Of a stretch of DNA of 64,000 nt, positions 1 to 8,302 are shown piece after piece. How positions within the stretch are numbered: the first letter of the stretch is position 1; every line of letters begins with the position of its first letter. Position numbers and translations under genes: made by a program. Source of the DNA: Nocardioides sp. zg-DK7169 (GTDB lineage: Bacteria > Actinomycetota > Actinomycetes > Propionibacteriales > Nocardioidaceae). The notes below the pieces were generated by a model. That model was not told the DNA's origin. It ran no database searches and saw only the letters and a program-made list of their open reading frames with translations. The stretch lies in the NCBI RefSeq assembly GCF_013155365.1, contig NZ_JABJRA010000006.1, positions 62,001 through 126,000 on the forward strand, written 5' to 3'.

Positions 1-654
1 CTCGCCGAGGCGGTGGCCCGCGCCGGTGCCGACCCCGAGGTCGGCGCGGTGCTGGTGACCGGCGCCGGCAAGCGGTTCTGCGCCGGCGGCGACGTGGCCA
101 CGATGGTGGCCGCCTCCGACCGCGCGGCGTACCTGCTCGAGCTGGCCGACGCCCTCGACGGCGCCCTCCAGGCGCTCGCCGCGCTGGACAAGCCCGTCGT
201 CGCGGCCGTGCAGGGCGCGGTCGCCGGCGCCGGGATCGGCGTGATGCTCAGCTGCGACGTGATCGTGGCCGAGGCGGCGACCAAGATCGTGTTCGCCTAC
301 CCGGGCGTCGGACTCACCCCCGACTGCGGGGTGTCCTGGCTGCTGCCCCGCGCCGTCGGCCAGCAGCGCGCCCTCGAGCTGGCCCTCACCGGCCGGGTGC
401 TGTCGGGCACCGAGGCCCGCGAGTGGGGGATGGTCACCGAGGTCGTGGAGGCCGACGCCGCCGCCCGCGCCCGGGAGATCGCCGTCGGCCTCGCCGCCGG
501 CCCCGCCCACGCCTTCGGCCAGGCCCGCCGCCTGATCCGCGGCTCGTGGTCCCAGACCCGCGCCGAGACCGGCGCCGAGGAGTCCCGCACCATCGCGGCG
601 GCCGTCTCCACGCCGTACGCCGAGGGTGCGCTGGAGGCGTTCGTGGGTCGCTGA
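1..654 (+). CDS. Enoyl-CoA hydratase/isomerase family protein (5' truncated by window edge)
   Basis: The frame is already open at base 1, so the start lies left of the window; about 217 codons are visible. The crotonase fold is shown by FCAGGDV (first oxyanion-hole strand) and AVQGAVAGAGIGVML followed by CDVIVA (second oxyanion-hole helix). The later block GLTPDCGVSWLLPRAVG aligns with the region where hydratases keep an acidic catalytic residue, but the usual P-E-x-G is replaced, so hydratase versus isomerase activity cannot be decided. Crotonases act on acyl-CoA thioesters in the cytoplasm. Two palindromic elements follow its stop, so it probably ends a transcription unit. Confidence 0.85.
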   Translation, partial: LAEAVARAGADPEVGAVLVTGAGKRFCAGGDVATMVAASDRAAYLLELADALDGALQALAALDKPVVAAVQGAVAGAGIGVMLSCDVIVAEAATKIVFAYPGVGLTPDCGVSWLLPRAVGQQRALELALTGRVLSGTEAREWGMVTEVVEADAAARAREIAVGLAAGPAHAFGQARRLIRGSWSQTRAETGAEESRTIAAAVSTPYAEGALEAFVGR

Positions 655-680
655 GCCCTGGGGATCGTCCGTGACGAGGG

Positions 681-744
681 GGTAGTTCGTGACGTTCGGG
701 ACGGTGGAGGACGTGGTCCACAGTCCCTCACGTCACGGACTACC
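681..744. repeat. 64-bp palindromic element, family P64, copy 1
   Basis: Arms 681-702 and 723-744 are inverted repeats matching at 19 of 22 positions (left arm begins GGTAGTTCGTGACGTT, right arm ends ACGGACTACC). An inner GTGGA/TCCAC stem surrounds an 8-base loop. A second copy of exactly the same length lies at 46,314-46,377. It lies 26 bases after the crotonase stop and could form a long hairpin in RNA or DNA. No coding content. Confidence 0.85.
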
Positions 745-773
745 TCGATCGGGGTCCTTCGCCCCCCGAACGC

Positions 774-835
774 GATAGTCCGCCACACCACTGTCGTGAA
801 ATCGACTTTCGACGACACCTGTGTGGCGGACTATC
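774..835. repeat. 62-bp palindromic element, family P62, copy 1
   Basis: Starts GATAGTCCGCCACACC and ends with its complement GTGTGGCGGACTATC. The 24-base arms match at 21 of 24 positions around a 14-base centre. The same 62-base length recurs at 3,211, 9,512 and 10,805. It lies 29 bases right of the P64 element and 71 bases before the MFS start. Confidence 0.9.
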
Positions 836-906
836 CGGATCGGGCCAGAACAACCCCAACCCCCACCCCCGGAACAACCACCACCCCCCGCGGGTTGGGA
901 ACAACC

Positions 907-2232
907 ATGCGCGGTGACGACTCCCGCCGGGTGGCGTTGCTGCTCGGCCTCCTCTTCGGCCTGGCCGGCATGGGGTCGTCCTCGGCGTCGGTGGCGGTAC
1001 CGCTGCTCGGCCCCGACCTCGATGTCGGAACCGGGGTCGCGACCTGGACCATCACCATCTACGCGCTGACGCTCGCGGTGACGACCGCGGTGTACGGCCG
1101 GGTCTCCGACCTGGTCGGGGTGCGGATCCCGCTGCTCGTCGGTACTGGTCTGATGACCGCCGGCGCGCTGCTGGCCGCGGCCGCGCCGACCTTCGAGGTG
1201 CTCGTCGTCGCACGGGCCTTCCAAGGCGCCGGCGCCGCCGCGATCCCCACCCTCGGGGTCGCCGCGGTGAGTGCGCGGTACGACGGGGCGATCCGCGGCC
1301 TCGCGCTCGGCCGGCTCGCCGGGATGGCGGGCGCGGTCAGCTGCCTCGGCCCGCTGGCCGGCGGGCTGGTCGAGCACGCCTTCGGCTGGCGCGCGGTGAT
1401 GGCGCTGCCGGTGCTGGGCGTGCTGGTCCTGCCGTTCCTGTGGCGCGCCCTCGCCGGCGGCGGCAGCGGGGCCAGCCTCGACATCCTCGGCGCGGTGTTG
1501 GTCGCGGGCACCGCCTCCGGGCTGGTGCTCATGGTGCAGTCGCCCTCCACCGGCTGGCTGATCGCGGTCGTCGGCCTGACGCTGCTGGCGCTCGGCGCCC
1601 CCGCGGTCGCGCTGCAGGTGCGGCGCCGCCCCCACGGGTTCCTGCCGCTGTCGGTGGTGCGCAACGGCGCCGTCGTACGCAGCGCGCTGGCCGCGGCCGC
1701 CGTACCCGCCGCGTGGTTCGCCCAGCTGGTCGGCGTACCCGCCCTGCTGATCGCGCAGGGCTGGGAGGCCTGGCAGGTCGGCCTGCTGCTCGTCCCGAGC
1801 GCGCTGATCTCGCTGATGGCGCCGCGCCTGGTCGGCCCGGTGCTGAACCGGATCGGCCCGCCGCGCGCGCTCGCCATCGCCGGGGTCGGCGCCAGTGCCG
1901 CCCTGGTGCTGGGCGCGCTGGGCGCCGGCGGCGCCTCCGGGGTGCTGCTCGGGCTGTCCATCGCCGCGGTGACCGTGGCCTTCAGCTTCGGCCAGCCCGC
2001 GCTGATGGCGGCGGTCGGCGCCGCGGTGGACCCGGCCGTGCGCGGGGTCGCGCTCGGCGTGGCGACGCTGTTCTTCCTGGTCGGCGGCTCGGTCGGCTCC
2101 GCGGTGGTCGGCGGGCTCGGCGACGTGATCGGGATCGGCCCCAGCTTCGCGGTGCTGGCGGTGCTGCCACTGGTCGGCGTGGCGGTCCTCGCCCCCGACC
2201 TGCGGCGTACGCCTGCGCGCGCCCCCGTCTGA
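907..2232 (+). CDS. MFS transporter, multidrug/metabolite exporter type
   Basis: A 441-aa polytopic membrane protein made almost wholly of hydrophobic segments, with the major facilitator layout. The first helix pair is followed by the signature loop YGRVSDLVGVRIPLLVG (the G-x-x-D-R/K-x-G motif A region near residue 60). The order Pro-Leu-Leu-Gly-Pro-Asp-Leu in TM1 and TWTITIYALTLAV in TM2 resembles DHA2-type proton antiporters, but the substrate cannot be predicted. The ATG at 907 was chosen because upstream in-frame codons run into the 62-bp palindrome and a low-complexity Thr/Pro stretch. It lies 16 bases before the LLM gene and may be cotranscribed with it. Confidence 0.8.
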   Translation: MRGDDSRRVALLLGLLFGLAGMGSSSASVAVPLLGPDLDVGTGVATWTITIYALTLAVTTAVYGRVSDLVGVRIPLLVGTGLMTAGALLAAAAPTFEVLVVARAFQGAGAAAIPTLGVAAVSARYDGAIRGLALGRLAGMAGAVSCLGPLAGGLVEHAFGWRAVMALPVLGVLVLPFLWRALAGGGSGASLDILGAVLVAGTASGLVLMVQSPSTGWLIAVVGLTLLALGAPAVALQVRRRPHGFLPLSVVRNGAVVRSALAAAAVPAAWFAQLVGVPALLIAQGWEAWQVGLLLVPSALISLMAPRLVGPVLNRIGPPRALAIAGVGASAALVLGALGAGGASGVLLGLSIAAVTVAFSFGQPALMAAVGAAVDPAVRGVALGVATLFFLVGGSVGSAVVGGLGDVIGIGPSFAVLAVLPLVGVAVLAPDLRRTPARAPV

Positions 2233-2248
2233 GGGCACCATCGGCGTC

Positions 2249-3166
2249 ATGCAGATCGGCATGACGCTCCCGGTGATGGAGCCGGACCTGTGGCAGCACG
2301 GCGCGCGCACCCTCGAGGAGTGGTCGCGGGCGGTGGACGAGGGGCCGTTCTCGAGCCTGTGCTTCGGGGAGCGGATGGCCTTCGACAACCCCGAGACGAT
2401 CGCGCTGCTGGGCGCCGTCGCGGCCTGGACCTCCGGGGTGCAGGTGGTGACCACGGTGCTGGTGCCGCAGCTGCACGACCCGGTGCTGCTCGCCAAGTCG
2501 CTGGCCACCGGCGACCAGCTCACCGGCGGTCGGCTCACCGTGGGGGTCGGGGTGGGCGGGCGCGAGGAGGACTATCGCGCCGCCGGCGCCGACCCGGCCA
2601 CCCAGACCATGCAGGAGATGGCCGACCGGGTCGCGGTGATGCGGCGGGTGTGGGCCGGCGAGGACGTGACCGGCGCGCGCCGCCCGGTCGGTCCGCCGGT
2701 GGTCCGCCCCGGCGGCCCGCAGGTCCTGGTCGGCACGATGGGCCCGCGCACGGTGCGCCACGCCGCCGGCTGGGCCGACGGCCTCGCCGGCGTCACCCTC
2801 GACCTCGACCTGACCGGGGTCGGTCGCCTCTTCGACCTCGCCCGTACGGCGTGGGGCGCGGCCGGCCGCGGGACGCCCCGGCTGACCACGTCGTTCTGGT
2901 TCGCGCTCGACGAGGAGGCCGGCGGGCCGGACGAGGCACGCGCCCAGGTCCACCGCCATCTGCGGCACTACATGAACTGGCTGCCGCCGCGCCTGGTCGA
3001 CGCGATGGCGCCGACCACCGGGTTCGCCGGCACCACCGAGCAGCTGGCCGCGGTGCTGCGCCGCTTCGCCGAGCTCGGCACCGACGAGGTGCAGCTGATC
3101 CCGACCGGCTCCGCGGTGTCCCAGGTGCACCGGGTGGCCGAGGTGGTGGGGCGGCTGGGGGTGTGA
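2249..3166 (+). CDS. LLM class flavin-dependent oxidoreductase
   Basis: A 305-aa luciferase-like monooxygenase (TIM barrel) of the bacterial F420/FMN-using group. Recognisable blocks are the N-terminal MQIGMTLPVMEP strand, the substrate-side SLCFGERM, and LTVGVGVGGREEDYRAAG in the middle, where the family binds the cofactor phosphate. Such enzymes use reduced F420 or FMN to oxidise or reduce small organic molecules in the cytoplasm; the substrate is unknown. It follows the MFS exporter by 16 bases. A CACCAT hexamer 7 bases before the ATG could also make it leaderless. It ends convergently with another LLM gene, with a 62-bp palindrome between. Confidence 0.8.
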   Translation: MQIGMTLPVMEPDLWQHGARTLEEWSRAVDEGPFSSLCFGERMAFDNPETIALLGAVAAWTSGVQVVTTVLVPQLHDPVLLAKSLATGDQLTGGRLTVGVGVGGREEDYRAAGADPATQTMQEMADRVAVMRRVWAGEDVTGARRPVGPPVVRPGGPQVLVGTMGPRTVRHAAGWADGLAGVTLDLDLTGVGRLFDLARTAWGAAGRGTPRLTTSFWFALDEEAGGPDEARAQVHRHLRHYMNWLPPRLVDAMAPTTGFAGTTEQLAAVLRRFAELGTDEVQLIPTGSAVSQVHRVAEVVGRLGV

Positions 3167-3210
3167 GTCCGGGGCGGACTACCTCTCGCTGGCGGTGTCG
3201 CCCCCGCTTC

Positions 3211-3272
3211 GATAGTCCGCCACACCGGTGTCGTGAATCGGGCCGATCGCGACAGTGGTGTGGCGGACTATC
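3211..3272. repeat. 62-bp palindromic element, family P62, copy 2
   Basis: Same outer 16 bases as the other copies (GATAGTCCGCCACACC and complement), 24-base arms matching at 21 of 24 positions, and a central GAATCGGGCCGATC that is itself partly palindromic. It sits between two convergent genes. Twenty-seven bases to its left is GGACTACC (3,176-3,183), identical to the right end of the P64 element, with similar spacing to that in copy 1. Confidence 0.9.
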
Positions 3273-3290
3273 CGGATCGCCCCGCCCACC

Positions 3291-4307
3291 TCACCCCAGC
3301 GCCGCCGCCAGATCGGCCACCTGCGCCAGCGGCGCGTCGTACCCCGGGAAGTAGCAGCAGACCCGGTCGGTCAGGTCACCGAAGCGGCGGTGCAGCTCGG
3401 CGGCGCAGTCCTCCGGGGTCCCGCGTACGGCGAGGGTCTCGACCATCTCGTCGGTGACCAGCGCCTTCATCGCGTCGACGTCGCCGCGCTTGGACAGCGC
3501 GTTGAGCTCGGGCTGGGCGTCGCCCCAGCCCTGGATGTCGAGGACGGTGCGGTAGGCGGGGGTGGAGCCGTAGAAGGCCAGCAGGGCGCGTACCCCGTCG
3601 GTGGCGGCGGCCAGCTCGGCGGGGGTGCGGCCCATCGCGAGGATCGCCTGCGGGGCGATGGCGAGGTCCGACCGCTGCCGCCCGGCGCTGGCCAGGCCCT
3701 CGTCGACGGCGGGCAGGGTGTGCTCGCGGATGTGGCGGTGGCTGTGGAACGGCATCACCAGCAGCCCGTCGGCGACCTCCGCGGCGGTGCGCGTCATCAG
3801 CGGCCCGAGCGCGCCGAGCAGCACCGGCGGCGGCCCCCACGGCAGCGTGCCCGGCACGAAGGTCGGCGGCATCAGGGTGTGCCGGGTGTGCTCGCCGCGG
3901 AAGTCCAGCGGGGTGCCGTCCTGCCACGAGGACAGGATCGCCTTCACCGCCAGCACGATCTCCCGCATCCGGGCGGCGGGCGGCGACCAGGTGGCGCCGT
4001 ACCGCTTCTCGATGTGGGGGCGGATCTGCGAGCCCAGCCCGAGGCGGAACCGCCCCTGCGACATCAGCTGGAGGTCCCACGCGGCGTGCGCGAGGTGCAT
4101 GGGGGAGCGCGGCATCGCGATCGCGACGTTGGTCATCAGGTCGACCCGGCCGCCCACCCCCTCGGTCGCCGCGGCGACCCCGAGCGGGAGGAACACGTCG
4201 TGCGGCCCCTCGAAGGTGAACAGCCCGGCCACCCCGCAGCCGGCGAGCTCACGCGCCCGGGCGGCGACCTGGTCGGGACGGGCGTCGAGCTGTACGTCGA
4301 GCAGCAT
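3291..4307 (-). CDS. LLM class F420-dependent oxidoreductase (TIGR03617-like)
   Basis: A 338-aa luciferase-like protein. The start MLLDVQLDARPDQVAARARE, then GLFTFEGPHDVFLPL, LMTNVAIAMPRSPMHLAHAAWDLQ and GRFRLGLGSQIRPHIEKRYG follow the order seen in the TIGR03617 group of F420-dependent enzymes, here assigned from memory of the family. It is likely to bind F420 and act on an unknown hydride acceptor in the cytoplasm. The ATG at 4,307 is preferred because codons further upstream encode an Arg/Pro-rich stretch without similarity. Downstream it converges with the previous LLM gene; upstream lies a tandem repeat array, so it is probably transcribed alone. Confidence 0.8.
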   Translation of the reverse strand: MLLDVQLDARPDQVAARARELAGCGVAGLFTFEGPHDVFLPLGVAAATEGVGGRVDLMTNVAIAMPRSPMHLAHAAWDLQLMSQGRFRLGLGSQIRPHIEKRYGATWSPPAARMREIVLAVKAILSSWQDGTPLDFRGEHTRHTLMPPTFVPGTLPWGPPPVLLGALGPLMTRTAAEVADGLLVMPFHSHRHIREHTLPAVDEGLASAGRQRSDLAIAPQAILAMGRTPAELAAATDGVRALLAFYGSTPAYRTVLDIQGWGDAQPELNALSKRGDVDAMKALVTDEMVETLAVRGTPEDCAAELHRRFGDLTDRVCCYFPGYDAPLAQVADLAAALG

Positions 4308-4366
4308 GGCCGCAGCGTAGGGGAGCCGATCGCCGCCCGGGCCGGTTCGTCGCGGCCGCCGGGACC

Positions 4367-4440
4367 CTCGACTCAACCGGTCGGAAGTCTCGACTCAACC
4401 GTCACAAGTCTCGACTCAACCGTCACGACCCTCGACTCAA
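4367..4440. repeat. Tandem array of 21-22-bp CTCGACTCAACC units (family T21)
   Basis: Three full units at 4,367-4,388, 4,389-4,409 and 4,410-4,430 begin CTCGACTCAACC and vary at the 3' half. A fourth, partial unit starts at 4,431 and its TCA at 4,437-4,439 is the stop codon of the minus-strand MFS gene, so the array abuts or has grown into the gene end. Related arrays occur at 24,821, 32,285 (inverted) and 33,109. Confidence 0.85.
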
Positions 4441-5798
4441 CCGGCGGGGAGGGCGCGGCGGTCCAGGCGCCAGGCGGCGAGGGCGGCCAGCACCCAGATC
4501 GCGGCCATCACCAGCAGGGCGCCGCGGAAGCCGGTGTCGCCGACGCCGCCGAGCAGGTGCATGAGGGTCACCGAGAGGGCGCTGCCGACGGTGAACCCGA
4601 GGGTGCGCAGCACCTGGTTGAACGCCAGCGCGCTGCCGGTCTCGCCGGCCGGCAGGTGCGGGACCATCAGGGTCGCCAGCGAGGAGAACGTCAGCCCGCT
4701 GCCGAGCCCGCCGACGCCCATCGCGACCAGCACGTCGGTGAGCGTGTCGTGGCGGAACGCCAGCAGCAGCGTCGCCACCAGGAAGACCAGGCACCCGCCG
4801 GGCAGCAGCACCGCGGTGCCGAGACGGCGCGCGAGCAGCTGGGCGACCCGGCTGCCGGCCACGCTGAGCAGCGAGTACGGCACCAGCACCCACCCCGCGA
4901 CCGCCACCGAGCGGCCCAGCCCCCAGCCCGGCCCGGGCGACCCGGACTGCACGAGCACCACGGCCAGGGTGAGCATCGCGTACATGCCGACCCCCGCCAC
5001 CACGGCCACCAGGTTGGGCGCCGCCAGCCCGGGGCGGACCGCGAGGCGCAGGTCGACCAAGGGGTGGTCGACGCGCAGCGCACGGCGTACGAACCCGGCG
5101 AGCAGCGCGACCCCGAGCCCCGCGGGCACCAGCGTGGTCGCCGAGGACCAGCCCCAGACCTCGCCGCGGCTGATCGCGAGCAGCACGCCGAGCAGGCCAC
5201 CGGCGGCCAGCACCGCGCCGAGCCAGTCCACCCGGGCGGCCGGCCGCTCGGTGTCGTGCGGCACCAGCGCCACCGCGAGCACCAGCGTCGTCCCGGTCAG
5301 CGCGGCGCCGAGCCAGAACGCCGCGTCCAGCCCCCAGGCGCCCGCGACCGTCGAGGTGAGCGGGTAGCCGAGCCCGGCGCCGGCCACCGTGGTGACCGAC
5401 AGGATCGCGACCACGCCGCCGAGGCGGCGCGCCGGTACGACGTCGCGCGCGACGGCCATCCCGAGCGGCACCAGCGCCAGCCCGACGCCCTGCAGGGCGC
5501 GCGCGGCCACCAGGGTGCCCAGCGAGCCGGCCAGCGCGGCCAGCACGCAGCCGAGGGTGACCACGGCCAGGCCGCCGAGCACGACCGGGCGCCGGCGCGG
5601 ACCGCTGCCGAGACGACCGAGCACCGGCGTGCTCACCACCCCGGCCAGCAGGGTCGCGGTGAGCGCCCACTGCGCGTCCTCGAGGGGTACGCCGAGGTCG
5701 CGCGCGAGCGCGGGGACCAGGGGCGCGCCGAGGCTGCTGACCACCGCGGTGACGGTGGTCAGCAGCGCGAGCGTGACCAGGAGCAGCCGCAGGCGCAC
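4437..5798 (-). CDS. MFS transporter, DHA2/EmrB-QacA-like drug exporter
   Basis: A 453-aa integral membrane protein with about 12-14 hydrophobic segments. The DHA2 features are visible: LVPALARDLGVPLEDAQWALTATLLAGV (TM1-2), LVAARALQGVGLALVPLGMAVARDVVP (motif C region with G-x-x-x-G-P-like pattern), and a late GLGSGLTFSSLATLMVPHLPAGETGSA loop. It probably exports drugs or metabolites using the proton gradient. A GTG at 5,798, 38 bases after the SDR stop, is the first sensible start; no strong ribosome site is seen. It closes a TetR-SDR-MFS transcription unit, so the TetR protein probably controls it. The stop codon lies inside a tandem repeat. Confidence 0.8.
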   Translation of the reverse strand: MRLRLLLVTLALLTTVTAVVSSLGAPLVPALARDLGVPLEDAQWALTATLLAGVVSTPVLGRLGSGPRRRPVVLGGLAVVTLGCVLAALAGSLGTLVAARALQGVGLALVPLGMAVARDVVPARRLGGVVAILSVTTVAGAGLGYPLTSTVAGAWGLDAAFWLGAALTGTTLVLAVALVPHDTERPAARVDWLGAVLAAGGLLGVLLAISRGEVWGWSSATTLVPAGLGVALLAGFVRRALRVDHPLVDLRLAVRPGLAAPNLVAVVAGVGMYAMLTLAVVLVQSGSPGPGWGLGRSVAVAGWVLVPYSLLSVAGSRVAQLLARRLGTAVLLPGGCLVFLVATLLLAFRHDTLTDVLVAMGVGGLGSGLTFSSLATLMVPHLPAGETGSALAFNQVLRTLGFTVGSALSVTLMHLLGGVGDTGFRGALLVMAAIWVLAALAAWRLDRRALPAG

Positions 5799-5836
5799 CG
5801 GCCCGATCGGCCGGCCGGGCGCCCCTGGCGCAGGGC

Positions 5837-6595
5837 TCAGCGAGGCGCCATCCGCAGCGCGCCGTCCATGCGGAAGACCTCGCCGTTGAGGTAGTCGTGG
5901 TGGACCAGGAACAGCGCGAGGTCGGCGTACTCCGCGGCGCGGCCCAGGCGCTGGGGGAACGGGATGCCGGCGGCCAGGCCGGCGCGGAACTCCTCCGAGA
6001 CCGTCGCCAGCATCGGGGTCTCCACGATGCCGGGGGCGATGGTGTTGACCCGGATGCCGTACTGCGCGAGGTCGCGCGCGGCGGGCAGGTTGAGCCCGAC
6101 GATGCCGCCCTTGGAGGAGGCGTACGCCGCCTGGCCGACCTGGCCCTCGTAGGCCGCGACGGAGGCGGTGTTGATGACCACGCCGCGCTGGCCGTGCTCG
6201 AGCGGCTCGGTGGCGGCGATCTTCTCCGCGGCCAGGGCCATCACGTTGAACGAGCCGATCAGGTTGACCTGGACGACCTTCGCGTAGAAGGCGAGGTCGT
6301 GCACGCCCTTCTTGCCCAGGATCCGCATCGAGGGGCCGATGCCGGCGCAGTTGACGACCGTGCGCAGCGGGAGCCCGGCGGAGGCGGCGGTCTCCACCGC
6401 GGCCTGCACCTGCTCGGCGTCGGTGACGTCGACGGCGACGTAGGTGACGCCCTCGACGTCGGGTGCGCCCTCGATCGCGGCCGGGAGGTCGAAGCCGAAG
6501 ACGCGGGCGCCCTCGGCGGCCAGCGCGGCGGCGGTCGCGGCACCGAGCCCGGAGGCGGCCCCGGTGACGATGGCGGCGGTGTCTCGGATCTGCAT
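5837..6595 (-). CDS. SDR family oxidoreductase, 3-hydroxyacyl-CoA dehydrogenase type II-like
   Basis: A 252-aa classical short-chain dehydrogenase. TGAASGLG (residues about 11-18) is the NAD(P) glycine motif, a D near residue 37 after VFGFD favours NAD, NCAG is the structural motif, and YASSKGG carries the catalytic Tyr and Lys. The sequence around the active site and the C-terminal motif [20 protein letters not shown] resemble 3-hydroxyacyl-CoA dehydrogenases (HSD17B10 group), fitting the neighbouring fatty-acid genes. The ATG directly abuts the TGA of the TetR gene, with AGGAG just upstream inside that gene, so translation is probably coupled. Confidence 0.85.
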   Translation of the reverse strand: MQIRDTAAIVTGAASGLGAATAAALAAEGARVFGFDLPAAIEGAPDVEGVTYVAVDVTDAEQVQAAVETAASAGLPLRTVVNCAGIGPSMRILGKKGVHDLAFYAKVVQVNLIGSFNVMALAAEKIAATEPLEHGQRGVVINTASVAAYEGQVGQAAYASSKGGIVGLNLPAARDLAQYGIRVNTIAPGIVETPMLATVSEEFRAGLAAGIPFPQRLGRAAEYADLALFLVHHDYLNGEVFRMDGALRMAPR

Positions 6596-7345
6596 TCAGC
6601 TCTCCTGCGGGGTAGCGGGGTGTGCGGGGATGATCGTGCCGCCCGGCTGGGCGATCGCCTGCAGCTGGGGGAGCAGGTCCTCCAGCGACCGGCTGGTACG
6701 CAGCAGGACCACGGTGGTGTCCAGCGTGCCAGTGTCCTCGCCGCCGGTGCCCGCGGCGTCCCGGCCGGCGTCCCGGCCCTGCTCGCCGAAGAGCGCCACC
6801 GCCTCCGCCATCGCGGCGTCGAACTCGGCCTCGGCCTGCTCCGCGGTGGCCCGCTCGTCGCGCAGCCAGGCGCGCAGCACGTGGTTGTGCGCGGTCACCA
6901 CGACGTTGGCCATCAGCTCGGCGCGCAGCGCGGTCCCCGGCGTACCGCCCATCCAGGCGTGCAGATGGGTGCGGAAGGTGCGCTGGTACTGCAGCTGCCC
7001 GGCGATCTCGCGGGCGCGCAGCGCGGGCACGCTGCGGGTCAGCCGGTAGCGGATCCGGGCCCGCTCGCCCTCGGCGAGGTAGTGCTGGAGCACGATCCGC
7101 GAGGCCTCGGTGACCGCGACCAGCGCGGTCGCGGCGGTGCCGGTGGTCAGCCGGTCCGCGACCGCCGCGACCATCCGCGCATGGTCGGGGAAGATCACGT
7201 CCTCCTTGGAGCCGAAGGCGCGGAAGAACGTCGTACGGCCGACGCCGGCGCGCTCGGCGACGGCGTCGACGGTGGTCTCCTCGAAGCCGCGCTCCTCGAA
7301 CAGCGCGAACGCCGCCTCGACGATCCGGTCCCGGGTGCTGGTCAT
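6596..7345 (-). CDS. TetR/AcrR family transcriptional regulator
   Basis: A 249-aa regulator. The N-terminal helix-turn-helix is typical of TetR: TRDRIVEAAFALFEERGFEETTVDAVAERAGVGRTTFFRAFGSKEDV over residues about 4-50. The C-terminal ligand domain is not diagnostic. Start ATG 7,345 is chosen because it places the helix-turn-helix at the N-terminus. It heads a minus-strand unit with an SDR and an MFS exporter, and is divergent from a hydroxyacyl-CoA dehydrogenase gene; a palindrome in the 89-base gap (7,381-7,395) is a plausible operator for control of both directions, probably in response to an acyl-CoA (inference). Confidence 0.88.
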   Translation of the reverse strand: MTSTRDRIVEAAFALFEERGFEETTVDAVAERAGVGRTTFFRAFGSKEDVIFPDHARMVAAVADRLTTGTAATALVAVTEASRIVLQHYLAEGERARIRYRLTRSVPALRAREIAGQLQYQRTFRTHLHAWMGGTPGTALRAELMANVVVTAHNHVLRAWLRDERATAEQAEAEFDAAMAEAVALFGEQGRDAGRDAAGTGGEDTGTLDTTVVLLRTSRSLEDLLPQLQAIAQPGGTIIPAHPATPQES

Positions 7346-7380
7346 TCGGCTCCACTCTGAGGCGGGTTGGTCGTAGTCTG

Positions 7381-7395
7381 CGGTACTGAGTACCG
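7381..7395. promoter_or_regulatory. Candidate TetR operator
   Basis: CGGTACTGAGTACCG is a perfect 7-bp inverted repeat around one central base, located midway between the divergent TetR and dehydrogenase genes. A weaker related element, GGTATCCAGTATC, follows at 7,403-7,415. Size and symmetry fit a TetR dimer site; binding is inferred from position only. Confidence 0.55.
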
Positions 7396-7434
7396 TGTAG
7401 AAGGTATCCAGTATCAAACGGGAGGACCACCTCA

Positions 7435-8277
7435 GTGCAGAACATCGGCGTCATCGGGTGCGGGTTGATGGGTGCGGGCATCGCGGAGGTCTCCGCGCGC
7501 TCGGGCCACGACGTGATCGTGGTGGAGTCCAGCGACGCGGCCGCGGCCGCCGGTCGCTCGCGCCTGGAGAAGTCCCTGGCCCGGGCGGAGTCGAAGGGCA
7601 AGATCGAGTCGGCCGCCGCCGTGCTCGAGAAGATCCGCGTCGTGACCTCGCTGGAGGAGCTGGTCGACCGCGACATCGTGATCGAGGCGATCATCGAGGA
7701 CGAGGACGCGAAGGTCGCCCTCTTCCGCGAGCTGGACCGCATCGTCGCCTCCCCGGACGCAATCCTGGCCTCCAACACCTCCTCGATCCCGATCATGAAG
7801 CTCGGCGTGGTCACCACCCGCCCGCAGAACGTGATGGGCATCCACTTCTTCAACCCGGTGCCGGTCCTCAAGCTCGTCGAGCTGGTCCCCTCGCTGCTGA
7901 CCGCGCCCGAGGTCACCGAGCGCGCCCGCGTCTTCGTCGAGGGCAGCCTCGGCAAGGTCGCCGTCGACTGCCAGGACCGCGCCGGATTCATCGTGAACTC
8001 GCTGCTGATCCCGTTCGTGCTCTCCGCGATCCGCATGTTCGAGTCGGGCTTCGCCAGCGCCGAGGACATCGACCGCGGCCTGGTGCTGGGCGCCGCGCAC
8101 CCGCAGGGCCCGCTCGCGCTGGCCGACCTGATCGGGCTGGACACCACCAAGGCGGTCGCCGAGTCGCTCTACGAGGAGTTCAAGGAGCCGCTGTACGCCG
8201 CCCCGCCGCTGCTCAACCGGATGGTCGACGCCGGCCTGCTCGGGCGCAAGACCGGCCGCGGCTTCTACACCTACTGA
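7435..8277 (+). CDS. 3-hydroxybutyryl-CoA / 3-hydroxyacyl-CoA dehydrogenase
   Basis: A 280-aa NAD-dependent dehydrogenase that oxidises L-3-hydroxyacyl-CoA to 3-ketoacyl-CoA. The Rossmann motif GVIGCGLMGAGIAEV sits at the N-terminus. NTSSIPI and GIHFFNPVPVLKLVELV contain the conserved Ser and catalytic His, and GFIVNSLLIPF starts the C-terminal helical domain with its conserved Asn. Length matches single-domain Hbd/FadB2 proteins. GTG start at 7,435 has GGGAGG at 7,420-7,425. It is followed after 25 bases by an acyl-CoA dehydrogenase, making a two-gene beta-oxidation unit divergent from a TetR regulator. Confidence 0.92.
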   Translation: MQNIGVIGCGLMGAGIAEVSARSGHDVIVVESSDAAAAAGRSRLEKSLARAESKGKIESAAAVLEKIRVVTSLEELVDRDIVIEAIIEDEDAKVALFRELDRIVASPDAILASNTSSIPIMKLGVVTTRPQNVMGIHFFNPVPVLKLVELVPSLLTAPEVTERARVFVEGSLGKVAVDCQDRAGFIVNSLLIPFVLSAIRMFESGFASAEDIDRGLVLGAAHPQGPLALADLIGLDTTKAVAESLYEEFKEPLYAAPPLLNRMVDAGLLGRKTGRGFYTY

Positions 8278-8302
8278 TCACTCCCACTCCCGAGGAACCC
8301 CG

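Noticed and set aside
3255..5894. An 879-codon plus-strand open frame opposite the LLM and MFS genes
   Set aside because: It is a compositional shadow: Gly/Arg/Gln/Pro-rich with no domain, running across a palindrome, a repeat array and three well-supported minus-strand genes.
4437..8150. A single 1,237-codon minus-strand open frame joining the MFS region to sequence opposite the dehydrogenase gene
   Set aside because: Only the last 453 codons encode a recognisable MFS protein. The rest reads through the SDR and TetR genes in the wrong frame.
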